Shown here in pieces: positions 1 to 11,514 of a stretch of 64,000 nucleotides of DNA (position 1 is the stretch's first letter; the number at the start of each line of letters is the position of its first letter). Below the pieces are notes generated by a model that saw only the letters and a list, made by a program, of their open reading frames with translations, searched no databases and had not been told where the DNA came from. The position numbers were made by a program, and so were the translations under genes. This stretch comes from Chromatiales bacterium (GTDB taxonomy: Bacteria > Pseudomonadota > Gammaproteobacteria > JAGRGH01), in contig JAGRGH010000037.1 in NCBI GenBank assembly GCA_020445605.1, positions 44,354 to 108,353 on the forward strand, given 5' to 3'.

Positions 1-1
1 G

Positions 2-523
2 CAGATCCAGCAGATGCATGCGCCGTCCCTTGCGCAGGCCGGCATCAGCGGCGAGGTGACCCTGATCCTCGGCGGTCAGATCCAGGGTCAGCCGCACGAG
101 ATGTACATGATTTACGCGCAGGGCAACTACATCTCGGCCGGTCCCGAGACCCCGTACCTGCAGATCGGCGAGAGCAAATACGGCAAGCCCGGACTGGACC
201 GGATCGTCGACTACCACATGCCGCTGGATGCCGGTGCGCGTCTGGTGCTGGTTTCGCTGGACGCAACCGCGCGATCGAACATCACGGTTGGTCCGCCGTT
301 CGAGGTCGCCGTGAGTGGCGCCGACACCATAGCGCTGACTCGCTACTGTCGCTTCGAGCAGACCGACCCGTACCTGGGCGCGATCCAGACCGCTTGGAAC
401 GAGGGCATTCGCCAGGCTTTTGCGAATCTGCCGGCCCTGCCGTGGGAGGCGGAAGGCATGGACAGCGCGGGTTGCTCGTACGTCCCTGAGCCGGTGGATC
501 TCAAGAGCGTCGGTCAGGGCTGA
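2..523 (+). CDS. Anbu (HslV-like) proteasome-type protease, 3' part only
   Basis: This is the C-terminal 173 residues of a 20S-proteasome-fold protease of the bacterial Anbu group; the reading frame is open to the left edge, so the start and the N-terminal catalytic residue are outside the window. The segment HAPSLAQAGISGEVTLILGG, followed by FLQ/YLQIGESKYGKP-type sequence and the IALTRYCRFEQTDPYL stretch, matches what I know of Anbu C-terminal halves. Anbu forms cytoplasmic self-compartmentalising rings; its substrates are poorly known. Anbu is often linked to an ATP-grasp/transglutaminase operon, which would lie upstream. It is convergent with the next gene, only 28 bases apart. The family assignment is from sequence pattern, not a search. 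Confidence 0.85.
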   Translation, partial: QIQQMHAPSLAQAGISGEVTLILGGQIQGQPHEMYMIYAQGNYISAGPETPYLQIGESKYGKPGLDRIVDYHMPLDAGARLVLVSLDATARSNITVGPPFEVAVSGADTIALTRYCRFEQTDPYLGAIQTAWNEGIRQAFANLPALPWEAEGMDSAGCSYVPEPVDLKSVGQG

Positions 524-526
524 GCA

Positions 527-550
527 GCCGCGCCGGTTCCCGGGCGCGGC
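527..550. terminator. GC-rich hairpin between convergent genes
   Basis: An 8-bp perfect stem (GCCGCGCC at 527-534 with GGCGCGGC at 543-550) sits in the 28-base gap between two convergent stop codons. It has no T tract on either strand, so terminator function is an inference from position only. Confidence 0.3.
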
Positions 551-551
551 G

Positions 552-1688
552 TCAACGCCGGGCCTGCGAAAGCGCCGCGAACGCGCGCTCGATATCGCTC
601 CAGTCCTGGTAGAAATGCGGGGAGAATCGCAGGCCCCCGCCGCGCGCCGCACCGACCACGCCCGCTGCTGCGAGGTGCCTGCGCAGTACATCGTGGTCTG
701 ACGCCCCCTCCACCGCGAAGGTGACGCTGCCGCTGCGGCGTTCGGCCTGCGCGCGACTCATAAGACGCAGGCTCGAGGTGGCCTGCACGTGCTCCATGAT
801 CGCGCGCGTATTGTCGAGCACCCGCTGTTCGACGCGTGCCAGCCCGGTGTCGAGCAACAGCCCGACGGCGGCATCCAGCGCATGGATGCCGAGCAGGTTC
901 GGGCTGCCCGGTTCGAAACGGCGCGCCGTTTTCGCGGGTTGCCAGGCGGTCGCGCTGAAGTCTTCCGCACGTTCGACCATGTGCCAGCCGTGCGCGTGCA
1001 GTGTCAGGCGTTCGCGCAGTTCGGGACGCATCCACAGCACGCCGATCCCTTCCGGTCCGAGCATCCACTTGTGTCCGTCGGCCGCAAGGAAGTCGATGTT
1101 CAATGCGCCGACATCCATCCGCAGCGCGCCGACCCACTGAATGGCATCCACACAGAACAGGATGCCGCGCCGTTGTGTTTCTGCCCCGATGCGTTCCAGG
1201 TCGATGCGAAACCCATTGTGAAACTGCACGGCACTGACCGCGATCAGCCGCGTATTGCGATCGCAGGCCGAGAGCAGCTCATGCTCCGGATCGTCGCCGG
1301 AAAGCGAAACCAGCCGCAGTTCCACCCCCTGTTCGGCCAGCGCCTGCCAGACGATGCGGTTGGATGGAAATTCGCCGGCGAACGAGACGATGTTGTCTCC
1401 CGCGCGCCAGTCGAGTCCGCCGGCGATGATCGACAGTCCGGCCGAGGTGTTGGGCACCAGCGCGATGTCGTCCGCGCCGGCGGCGCCGATCAGCTGCGCA
1501 AGCCGGTCGCGCAGACGCTGTTCAACGGCAATCCAGCGCGGATAGTTCGCGGCGCCGGACGCGGCGTTCTCGCGCGCGAATGCAATAGCAGCATCACGCG
1601 CGCAGACCGGCCACGGCGCGACGCCGGCGTGGTTCAGGTAGACCAGACCGTCATCGAGTGCAAAGGCCGCGGCAAATTCCGCGTTCAT
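552..1688 (-). CDS. Class V aminotransferase (cysteine desulfurase / isopenicillin-N-epimerase-like)
   Basis: A 378-residue fold-type I PLP enzyme. The Schiff-base lysine is Lys207 in AADGHKWMLGPEG, Asp181 and Gln184 in DAIQWVG fit the pyridine-nitrogen and ring contacts, and the N-terminus LVYLNHAGVAPWP is typical of the SufS/CsdA/epimerase superfamily. The C-terminal half shows no clear desulfurase active-site cysteine loop, so substrate (cysteine, kynurenine-like or other amino acid) is undecided. The start codon overlaps the stop of the Kef-type antiporter gene by 4 bases (ATGA), so the two are cotranscribed and probably translationally coupled, although no functional link is evident. The length is normal for the family. 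Confidence 0.85.
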   Translation of the reverse strand: MNAEFAAAFALDDGLVYLNHAGVAPWPVCARDAAIAFARENAASGAANYPRWIAVEQRLRDRLAQLIGAAGADDIALVPNTSAGLSIIAGGLDWRAGDNIVSFAGEFPSNRIVWQALAEQGVELRLVSLSGDDPEHELLSACDRNTRLIAVSAVQFHNGFRIDLERIGAETQRRGILFCVDAIQWVGALRMDVGALNIDFLAADGHKWMLGPEGIGVLWMRPELRERLTLHAHGWHMVERAEDFSATAWQPAKTARRFEPGSPNLLGIHALDAAVGLLLDTGLARVEQRVLDNTRAIMEHVQATSSLRLMSRAQAERRSGSVTFAVEGASDHDVLRRHLAAAGVVGAARGGGLRFSPHFYQDWSDIERAFAALSQARR

Positions 1689-3643
1689 GGCGAGCGCAGC
1701 CGCTCTTCGACCTGGGTGAGGCCCTCGCTCGATCCCTCGAGGATGAGTACGTCACCGGCACGCAGGCGCAGCGCGCCGGTCGGGGCATAGCCACGGATAC
1801 CGCCACGTTCGATGGCATGTACCCGCACGCCCTGCAGGTCGAGTTGCAGTTCGGCGAGCGACTGACCGCAGGCCGGCGAGCGCTCGTCGATGCCGAAGGG
1901 CACGAGATCGCCGGCGGCCTCGGCCGCGACGTCGTCGTCAAACGGCGCGAGCCTGGCCTGCAGGCGGCGCGCGCGCGCGAGTTCGACCATGGCCAGCACG
2001 TCGTCGGCCGGAAAGCCCAGGCGATGCAGCACATGGGTCGCCAGCGTCATGCTGCCCTCGATGTTCTCGGGCACGACCTCGTCGGCACCGAGCCGCGTCA
2101 GTTCGTCGATGTCGGCATCGTTGCGACTGCGCACGATGATGGGGATCGTCTGGTTCTCGCGCCGGACCGCGGCGATGATGCGCCGTGCGACGTCCAGCTC
2201 ATCGCTGGTCAGCACCACGGCCGTCGCGCGATCGACACCGGCCGCCATCAGCACCTCCGGATGGGTGTAGTCGGCGTAGAAGACCGGCTCGCCCGCGGTG
2301 CGCGCGGAGCGCACGCGCGCGGGGTCCAGATCCAGTGCGATGACCTCGATGCCCTCGCTCTCCAGAAACCGTGTCAGGTGCTGGCCGGTCCAGCCGTAGC
2401 GACAGACGATGACCGGCTGGGCGAGATTGTGTGTCGCCTCGTTGAGCTCCTCCAGCGCCTCGCGGCGGTGCTGGAGATAACTGCCGAACAGGCGTTTTGC
2501 GATCGCCCCGTTGTGGCGGATCAGAAACGGCGCGATCAGCATGCTGATCAGGATGCTCGCGACCGCGATCTGCGCCTCGTCGTCGAAAAGCAGATCGAGT
2601 TGCAGGGCCAGGGCGAGCAGTGCGAAACCGAATTCCCCGCCCTGTGCGAGCACCAGCCCGGTGCGCACGGCAACCCCGCTTTCTTCGCCCATCATTCGGG
2701 CCAGCACTGAGATCAGAATGGCCTTGCCCAGGAGAATGCCCACGACGAGGACGGTGACCTCGCGCCAGATCGACGCCAGGCCGGGCACGTCGAGCTGCAT
2801 GCCGACGGTGATGAAAAACACCGCCATCATGACGTCGCGAAACGGCCGGATATCCGTCTCGATCTGGTGTTGATAGGCGCTTTCGCCGAGCATCATGCCG
2901 GCGAGGAACGCGCCGAGCGCGAGCGACAGCCCGAACAGCTGCGTCGCCCAGGCGGCGGCGAGTGCGACCACCAGCGCGGCCAGCGTGAACAGTTCCGCGG
3001 AACGTGCGCTGGCGACCTGGTGCAGGAACGGCGGCAGCAGCCAGTGGCCGATGGCGAGCATCAGGGCGAACGCCGCGGCACCCTTGAGCAGGGCGATGCC
3101 GACCGGCCCCCACACGGCGGTATTCGCGTCGCCGGCCAGGATCGGCAGCACGACGAGGAACGGCACGACGGCGAGGTCCTGAAACAGCAGCACGCCGAGG
3201 GCCGCTCGACCGTGCCGCGATTGCAGCTCGAACTGCTCGCCGAGCTGGCGCACCGCGATGGCCGTCGACGACAGGGCCATCGCCCCGGCGACGATCAGCG
3301 CCGCGCGCCAGTCGAAACCGAGCAGGTGAATGACCACTGCGCCGACCAGTGTCGAGACAGCAACCTGTGCGCCGCCGAGGCCGAGTACCACGCGTCGCAT
3401 CGCGATGAAGCGTGCGAGCGAGAATTCCATGCCGATCATGAACAGGAGCAGCACGACGCCGATCTCGGCGATCAGGCCCAGCGACTCGGATGGTCCGATC
3501 CAGCCCGCGGCATGCGGTCCGACCGCGACGCCGACGATCAGATAGCCGAGGATCGGCGGCAGGTGCGCGCGACGCAGCAGCCACACGAGGCCGATCGACA
3601 GCGCCAGCAGCAGCAGCACACTTTCGAGCACATGGTGCGCCAT
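1685..3643 (-). CDS. Kef-type cation:proton antiporter (CPA2) with RCK domains
   Basis: A 652-residue inner-membrane antiporter. The first 380 residues form about 12 hydrophobic helices of the Na+/H+ exchanger fold; a TrkA-N (RCK-N) domain follows at about 410-530 and a TrkA-C domain at about 560-650. The family exchanges K+ or Na+ for H+ and the RCK domains gate it through nucleotide binding. The dinucleotide motif is irregular: VIVCRYGWTGQ lacks the first glycine of GxGxxG, although the acidic residue ending beta-2 (ALDLDP) is kept, so ligand preference may differ from KefB/KefC. No KefF/KefG-type quinone reductase is adjacent. It is the first gene of a two-gene unit with the downstream aminotransferase. 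Confidence 0.9.
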   Translation of the reverse strand: MAHHVLESVLLLLALSIGLVWLLRRAHLPPILGYLIVGVAVGPHAAGWIGPSESLGLIAEIGVVLLLFMIGMEFSLARFIAMRRVVLGLGGAQVAVSTLVGAVVIHLLGFDWRAALIVAGAMALSSTAIAVRQLGEQFELQSRHGRAALGVLLFQDLAVVPFLVVLPILAGDANTAVWGPVGIALLKGAAAFALMLAIGHWLLPPFLHQVASARSAELFTLAALVVALAAAWATQLFGLSLALGAFLAGMMLGESAYQHQIETDIRPFRDVMMAVFFITVGMQLDVPGLASIWREVTVLVVGILLGKAILISVLARMMGEESGVAVRTGLVLAQGGEFGFALLALALQLDLLFDDEAQIAVASILISMLIAPFLIRHNGAIAKRLFGSYLQHRREALEELNEATHNLAQPVIVCRYGWTGQHLTRFLESEGIEVIALDLDPARVRSARTAGEPVFYADYTHPEVLMAAGVDRATAVVLTSDELDVARRIIAAVRRENQTIPIIVRSRNDADIDELTRLGADEVVPENIEGSMTLATHVLHRLGFPADDVLAMVELARARRLQARLAPFDDDVAAEAAGDLVPFGIDERSPACGQSLAELQLDLQGVRVHAIERGGIRGYAPTGALRLRAGDVLILEGSSEGLTQVEERLRSP

Positions 3644-3773
3644 GAGAATCCGTACAGCGATGAGGGCGTATGAACGACCTCATGATCACACGTCGCGACC
3701 ACGCGCCGCACGCATGATCGAGTGTCTGGCGTCGGACCGTGGTAGTGCGCTTTGCGCAGCGCGCGGAGCTTTG

Positions 3774-4041
3774 CTAGTGTCCTGTCCCGCAATGATCTGT
3801 CATTTCTGAGGGTTCCCACGGTTCGAGGGCAAGGCGCGTCGTGAAGGCAATGGTCATTCCATTGGCAAGCGGCGCAACACAGCCCTCGAACCGTAGGGGC
3901 CCTCCCTGCGGGCGCGGCTGGGCAGGGCTGACTCAGCGTTGGCGATCCTGTCCATAGCGCGCTATGGCTGCGAATCGCCGCCTTGATCCAGCCCTGCTCA
4001 GCCACGCAGAAACGATAGATAATTGCGGGACAGGACACTAG
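3774..4041. mobile_element. MITE-like element with 19-bp perfect terminal inverted repeats
   Basis: The left end CTAGTGTCCTGTCCCGCAA (3774-3792) is the exact reverse complement of the right end (4023-4041). Between the ends are two further nested inverted repeats, around GTTCGAGGGC/GCCCTCGAAC and GGCTGGGCAGGGCTG/CAGCCCTGCTCAGCC, so the whole 268 bp can fold. There is no plausible ORF inside. It lies between the divergently arranged Kef-type antiporter gene and a periplasmic protein gene, 41 bases before the latter's start. The outer TA or CTAG could be the duplicated target; which of the two cannot be decided from one copy. Confidence 0.75.
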
Positions 4042-4081
4042 GTTGGACGGAATGTATGGGCCCCGCCCAGGAGACGATTGA

Positions 4082-4891
4082 ATGAAAGCGCTCGCCCGAC
4101 TGTTGTCCGCCGTTGCGTTGTTGGCAGCACCTGTTGCGTGGGCCGATTCCACGCTGGTCTTCACGCATCTGGACCAGAACGGCCAGTCCGCCGGGCAGAG
4201 CACGGTGCAGGTGGTCGGCGGACGGGCCCGGTTCGGTTCGTCGGACGGCCAGGGCTACAGCCTGTACAACGAAGCCGCGGGCAGCTTTGCGCTGGTTGCT
4301 CCGGAGCGGCAGGAATACACCGTCATGGATGAGAAAACGGCCGCGCAGATGAACCAGGCCGTCGACGCCGCGATGGCGCAGGCGCGCGCGCAGATGGAGC
4401 AGGCCCTGCGGGGTAAAAGCCCGGAGGAGCAGGCCCGCATGCGCGCGATGATGCAGCGCTTCGGCGGTGGTCCGCCGGCCAGCGCGCCGAAAATCGAGCA
4501 GCGCAGGACCAGCCGTTTCGACCAGGTCGGGCCGGTGAAATGCCAGATCGTCGAGGTCATTGCGGATGGCCAGCCGGCCGCGGAGCTGTGCGTCACGCCG
4601 ATCGACCAGCTGGGCATCTCCACGGCCGAGTATCGAACCATGCGCAGCTTCTCCGACCGCATGGAGGCCATGTCGTCGAAGACGCGTGGCGGTGCCGGGC
4701 CGGGCCTGACCATGGGTGCCGCCTTTGAGGGGATGGTGCCGGTGCGCGTGCGTCGCTTCGGTCCAAGTGGCCAGAGCCTTGATCTGGTGCTGTCCGGTGT
4801 GCATCACGACGCGATCGACCCGGCGGACCTGTCGGTGCCGTCGGGCTTCCGGTCGCGGCCGCTGGAGATGCCTAGGGCGCCCGGGCGCTGA
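4082..4891 (+). CDS. Periplasmic protein of unknown function (DUF4412-like pattern)
   Basis: A 269-residue exported protein with a clear signal peptide: a hydrophobic stretch to about residue 18, then AWA-DS cleavage. The mature part has an all-beta look at the start (STLVFTHLDQNGQSAGQSTV), an Ala/Gln/Met-rich segment at about 95-130 (AQMNQAVDAAMAQARAQMEQ), then more beta-like sequence with a pair of cysteines, in KCQIVEV and ELCVTP, that could form a disulfide. The layout recalls DUF4412-type periplasmic proteins, but this is only a resemblance. A membrane-protein gene follows 27 bases later, so the two may be one transcription unit. The start lies just after the MITE-like element, so any promoter is in or beyond it. 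Confidence 0.8.
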   Translation: MKALARLLSAVALLAAPVAWADSTLVFTHLDQNGQSAGQSTVQVVGGRARFGSSDGQGYSLYNEAAGSFALVAPERQEYTVMDEKTAAQMNQAVDAAMAQARAQMEQALRGKSPEEQARMRAMMQRFGGGPPASAPKIEQRRTSRFDQVGPVKCQIVEVIADGQPAAELCVTPIDQLGISTAEYRTMRSFSDRMEAMSSKTRGGAGPGLTMGAAFEGMVPVRVRRFGPSGQSLDLVLSGVHHDAIDPADLSVPSGFRSRPLEMPRAPGR

Positions 4892-4918
4892 CGGCGGTCG
4901 CCGCGCGGGTCTGACGCC

Positions 4919-6394
4919 GTGCCGCGCTACTCGGTCTGGCTGAAGAGCTGGCCGGCGGCGGCCGAGCCGCGGCTGGTGCGCCGGCTGGTGCGGCTGTTCG
5001 ACCGGCCCGAGGAGCGGATCCGCCACTATCTGCGCAAGCGCCCGGTGCGCCTGGCGCGTGACCTCGACGAGGAGCGCGTGCGCAAGCTGCGCGCCTATCT
5101 GCTGGCCGCCGGGGTGGAACTCGAGATCGAGTCGAGCGGGGATTCCCTGAACGCCGGGATGGGCGAGTCCTCCAGCATGCTCGATAACCCGTCCGAGGAA
5201 ACGGCCAGCTCCCTGGTCATGGGTTCGACCACCCAGGTGATGTCCAGCGAGTTGCAGGAACGCATGCTGGCGCGCGGCGCGCAGCGTCGGTTGCGGCCTG
5301 AGCTCGGCCTGCCGGTGTCGGCGGTACGCGAGCGCGATCTCGACGACCCCGACCAGCCCCGGCCGCTCGGTCTGGGCGAGCGGCTGCGTCTGGGTCTGGC
5401 GCTGGCGAGCCGAAACCTCTGGGGACTGTGGCTGGCGCACGTCGCGCTCACCGTTGTCGTCGCGCTGGTGGTCGGCTCGATCCTGCTGGGTGTTTCCGGT
5501 GCCAGCCTTGACGCGATCGGCTCGGGGCAGGCCGGCGAAGTGCTGATGTCGGCCGGCGGCAGTGTGGTCGCGCTGGCGGGGTTCGTCGCAATCTTGTTGG
5601 TCGGCGGATTTTCCGCCGCCGCTTCCGTCGCAATGTTCTTGCAGGCCCCGGGCCTGGCGCTGATGTCTGGCCGGCGGGCCGGGCCGGCCATGCTGATCGC
5701 GGCCGGCGTTCGTCGCCTGCCGGTCGTTTTCACTGCGATCGTCATCGTCGGACTGCCGATCTGGCTGATCGATGCAGCGGCGCTCGCCGGCGTCGGGGTG
5801 ATCGGTGCCGGGCTCGGGCGCCTGATCCTGTTTGGGGTGACCCTGGGCCTGACCGCAATCTGGGGGCTGGTCGCGGCGCTGGTCCTGCCAGTGGCATCGC
5901 TGGAGCGGATCGGTCCGTTCGCGGCGTTCCGGCGTGGTCTGCGGCTGGGCACCGGGCGGCGTTTCTCGCTGTTGCTGGCCCTCGTCGTCTGGACCTCCGT
6001 TGCCGGCACGCTGGCCTATGGTCTGGGACTGGCGCTGGGATGGCTGGGGCAGACCGTCGGTGGTGCTTCCGGCGCTACCGCCGCGCTCGTCGTCGTGGTC
6101 GCATCGCTCGTGATCTGGTCCGTCTTTGTCACCTTCACGCTCGCGGTGTACGGGTTTCTGCTCGTGAGTTTTTATTTCGAGGCGCGGATCATCGATCAGC
6201 AATGGCATCCGGGCTGGCTCGAAACCCTGCATCCGACCTGGCCGCTCGCCGCGGTGCCCGACCCGCCCGCCGGCGCGGCCGGCCCGACGGACTGGATGCT
6301 CGCGCTGGGTGCCGTCGCGGTGCTGATTGCGGTGCTGGCCGGCGTGACCCTGCTGGCCGGACTTGCGGGGCTCGCGATCCTCCCTGCTACCTGA
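4919..6394 (+). CDS. Multi-pass membrane protein with N-terminal L7/L12-CTD-like domain
   Basis: I do not recognise this 491-residue protein as a named family. Residues 1-72 are soluble and basic (RIRHYLRKRPVRLARDL, then RKLRAYLLAAGVELEIE), which resembles the ribosomal L7/L12 C-terminal fold used as a small sensor-like module in some proteobacterial proteins. A polar linker runs to about 145. From about 160 to the end there are about seven or eight long hydrophobic segments rich in Ala, Val, Gly and Leu. Translation starts at GTG, 27 bases after the previous stop. No catalytic motif is visible. A role in envelope homeostasis next to the periplasmic protein gene is conceivable but unproven. 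Confidence 0.8.
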   Translation: MPRYSVWLKSWPAAAEPRLVRRLVRLFDRPEERIRHYLRKRPVRLARDLDEERVRKLRAYLLAAGVELEIESSGDSLNAGMGESSSMLDNPSEETASSLVMGSTTQVMSSELQERMLARGAQRRLRPELGLPVSAVRERDLDDPDQPRPLGLGERLRLGLALASRNLWGLWLAHVALTVVVALVVGSILLGVSGASLDAIGSGQAGEVLMSAGGSVVALAGFVAILLVGGFSAAASVAMFLQAPGLALMSGRRAGPAMLIAAGVRRLPVVFTAIVIVGLPIWLIDAAALAGVGVIGAGLGRLILFGVTLGLTAIWGLVAALVLPVASLERIGPFAAFRRGLRLGTGRRFSLLLALVVWTSVAGTLAYGLGLALGWLGQTVGGASGATAALVVVVASLVIWSVFVTFTLAVYGFLLVSFYFEARIIDQQWHPGWLETLHPTWPLAAVPDPPAGAAGPTDWMLALGAVAVLIAVLAGVTLLAGLAGLAILPAT

Positions 6395-6442
6395 TCGAGG
6401 CTGGTTCAATACCGCCCCGATTGCCCCAACGGTGACCGTTCG

Positions 6443-6988
6443 CTACAAGGTCATCCGGCGCAAGTCCGGATGCTCATGGCTGAATTCCCAGATCTGATCG
6501 AACTGCCGGGCGAGGGTGCGCGCCTGTGGCGTTGCATGCGGGTGGCAATAGGCGTTCCAGCCGTCGGCCTGGGTCAGATGCAGGAGTCCAGTACGGTCGG
6601 CGATCAGGTAGCGTTCGACGACCTCGTCGAAATCCGTGGCGATCACCCGTAGGGAGAACTTGCTGGGCAGGCGGTTGGAAAGCCGGAGCAGTGGGTGCGC
6701 ATCGCCGACAATCGCTTCGACATCGCGCACGAGTGCGCGCATCTGCGTGCGCGGCGAGCGCAGCAGGAACTCGCGTGCGGCGGTGAGAAAGCCGGTTGAC
6801 GCGAACAGTTCCGGGTCCAGCCGCGGTGCGAAGATCAGGACCTCGGTACGCGCCCCGCGCACAAGGCCTTCTGCTTCACTCGCGCAGTCCGTCGCTCCGG
6901 TCAGGTGCTGGTACTCAGACACGGGATGGTTCGTCAGAAAAACGCCGAACGATTCCTGGTTTCCCGCAGCGCAAGGAGGTGCCGCCAT
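6443..6988 (-). CDS. DUF7931-like protein (PLD-fold-like, no HKD motif)
   Basis: The conserved part (from about the GTG at 6922) has the pattern of the DUF7931 domain of gammaproteobacteria: VRGARTEVLIFAPRLDPELF, then RALVRDVEAIVGDAHPLLRL, LIADRTGLLHL and a C-terminal FDQIWEFSHEHPDLRRM. In other genomes this domain is often the C-terminal half of a GNAT protein; here it stands alone. The fold looks phospholipase-D-like but I see no HxKxxxxD catalytic motif. The start is uncertain: the frame is open to 7222, the ATG at 6988 lies inside a structured repeat, and neither it nor the GTG at 6922 has a good ribosome-binding site. It follows the terminator of the upstream small-RNA candidate. Confidence 0.6.
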   Translation of the reverse strand: MAAPPCAAGNQESFGVFLTNHPVSEYQHLTGATDCASEAEGLVRGARTEVLIFAPRLDPELFASTGFLTAAREFLLRSPRTQMRALVRDVEAIVGDAHPLLRLSNRLPSKFSLRVIATDFDEVVERYLIADRTGLLHLTQADGWNAYCHPHATPQARTLARQFDQIWEFSHEHPDLRRMTL

Positions 6989-7092
6989 TTTCAGCGGCTG
7001 CAAGTCGTTGAAAATGCGAGAAACCGGAAAACCGCGCTTTTTGGGTTTCGTTGCGCTGGCAATCCAGGATGGATTGATCAGCGTTTCCATGG
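6936..7092 (+). repeat. Diverged copy E of the multi-hairpin repeat family
   Basis: This segment lines up with copy D (47658-47814). It keeps the hairpin CATTTTCAGCG/CGTTGAAAATG, the stem carrying loop ACCGCGCTTTTT, and a last hairpin around ATCCAGGATGGATTGATCAG. The left part is degenerate and overlaps the 5' end of the DUF7931-like reading frame on the other strand. Boundaries are approximate. It is the oldest-looking copy in the window. Confidence 0.6.
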
Positions 7093-7105
7093 AAAACGCG
7101 GGCAG

Positions 7106-7147
7106 AAAAAAACCGGACTGCCTGTGTGGGTGGGACAGTCCGGTTCC
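7106..7147 (-). terminator. Rho-independent terminator (small RNA candidate and purB)
   Basis: Read on the minus strand, a 10-bp perfect stem AACCGGACTG (7145-7136) / CAGTCCGGTT (7120-7111) with a C-rich loop is followed directly by a T tract (7112-7106). This is the clearest intrinsic terminator in the window. It lies 206 bases after the purB stop and about 70 bases after the predicted small-RNA start. Confidence 0.85.
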
Positions 7148-7214
7148 AAAGCGAGTTGAGCTTAAGACGACACGTTGGGGGAACACAGGCGGGAGGGCCT
7201 GGCCATCTATGCTC
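7106..7214 (-). ncRNA. Candidate CRP-controlled small RNA, about 108 nt
   Basis: No ORF of note covers this stretch, yet it has a complete transcription unit on the minus strand: a perfect CRP-type palindrome at 7248-7263, a TACAAT -10 box at 7227-7222, a predicted start near 7214 and the U-tailed terminator at 7112-7106. With that start the CRP site is centred at about -41.5, the class II position. The predicted RNA begins with a C-rich single-stranded-looking region (CCCUCCCGCCUGUGUUCCCC) that could pair with Shine-Dalgarno sequences. GCCUGUGU near its 5' end is complementary to ACACAGGC in the terminator loop, so an internal pseudoknot is possible. It does not resemble Spot 42, CyaR, 6S or 4.5S RNA as I remember them. 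The existence of the RNA is inferred. Confidence 0.5.
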
Positions 7215-7221
7215 GAGGCCA

Positions 7222-7263
7222 ATTGTAGTAACCAGCACGCCCTTGGATGTGACCCCCATCACA
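7222..7263 (-). promoter_or_regulatory. Class II CRP-type promoter
   Basis: TGTGA-CCCCCA-TCACA (7248-7263) is a perfect match to the CRP/Vfr half-sites. On the minus strand TACAAT (7227-7222) matches five of six -10 bases, and the -35 position overlaps the CRP site and is not consensus, as expected for a CRP-dependent class II promoter. The distance from site centre to predicted start is about 41 bases. Confidence 0.6.
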
Positions 7264-7352
7264 GATTCAAACATTCGCATCCTCGTGTCAACCAGGATCA
7301 CTGGATTTTCTGCGCTTTCCGCGCAGGGTGTCGACTGCGGACGCAATCGTTG

Positions 7353-11416
<4,064 letters not shown>

Positions 11417-11514
11417 GGGGCGGACCTCAGGTAATCGGTTGGCGTGCAATAGCGCCGGATTCTAGCAGACGCGCGCAGGGTTTGTGCGGCGCAGCAATAA
11501 CGCTCCGGCACCGC

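Noticed and set aside
3998..6409. 803-codon open frame on the minus strand opposite the periplasmic and membrane protein genes
   Set aside because: Composition is Arg/Gln/His/Gly-rich without domains, a GC-driven shadow of the plus-strand genes, which have signal peptide, helices and sensible starts.
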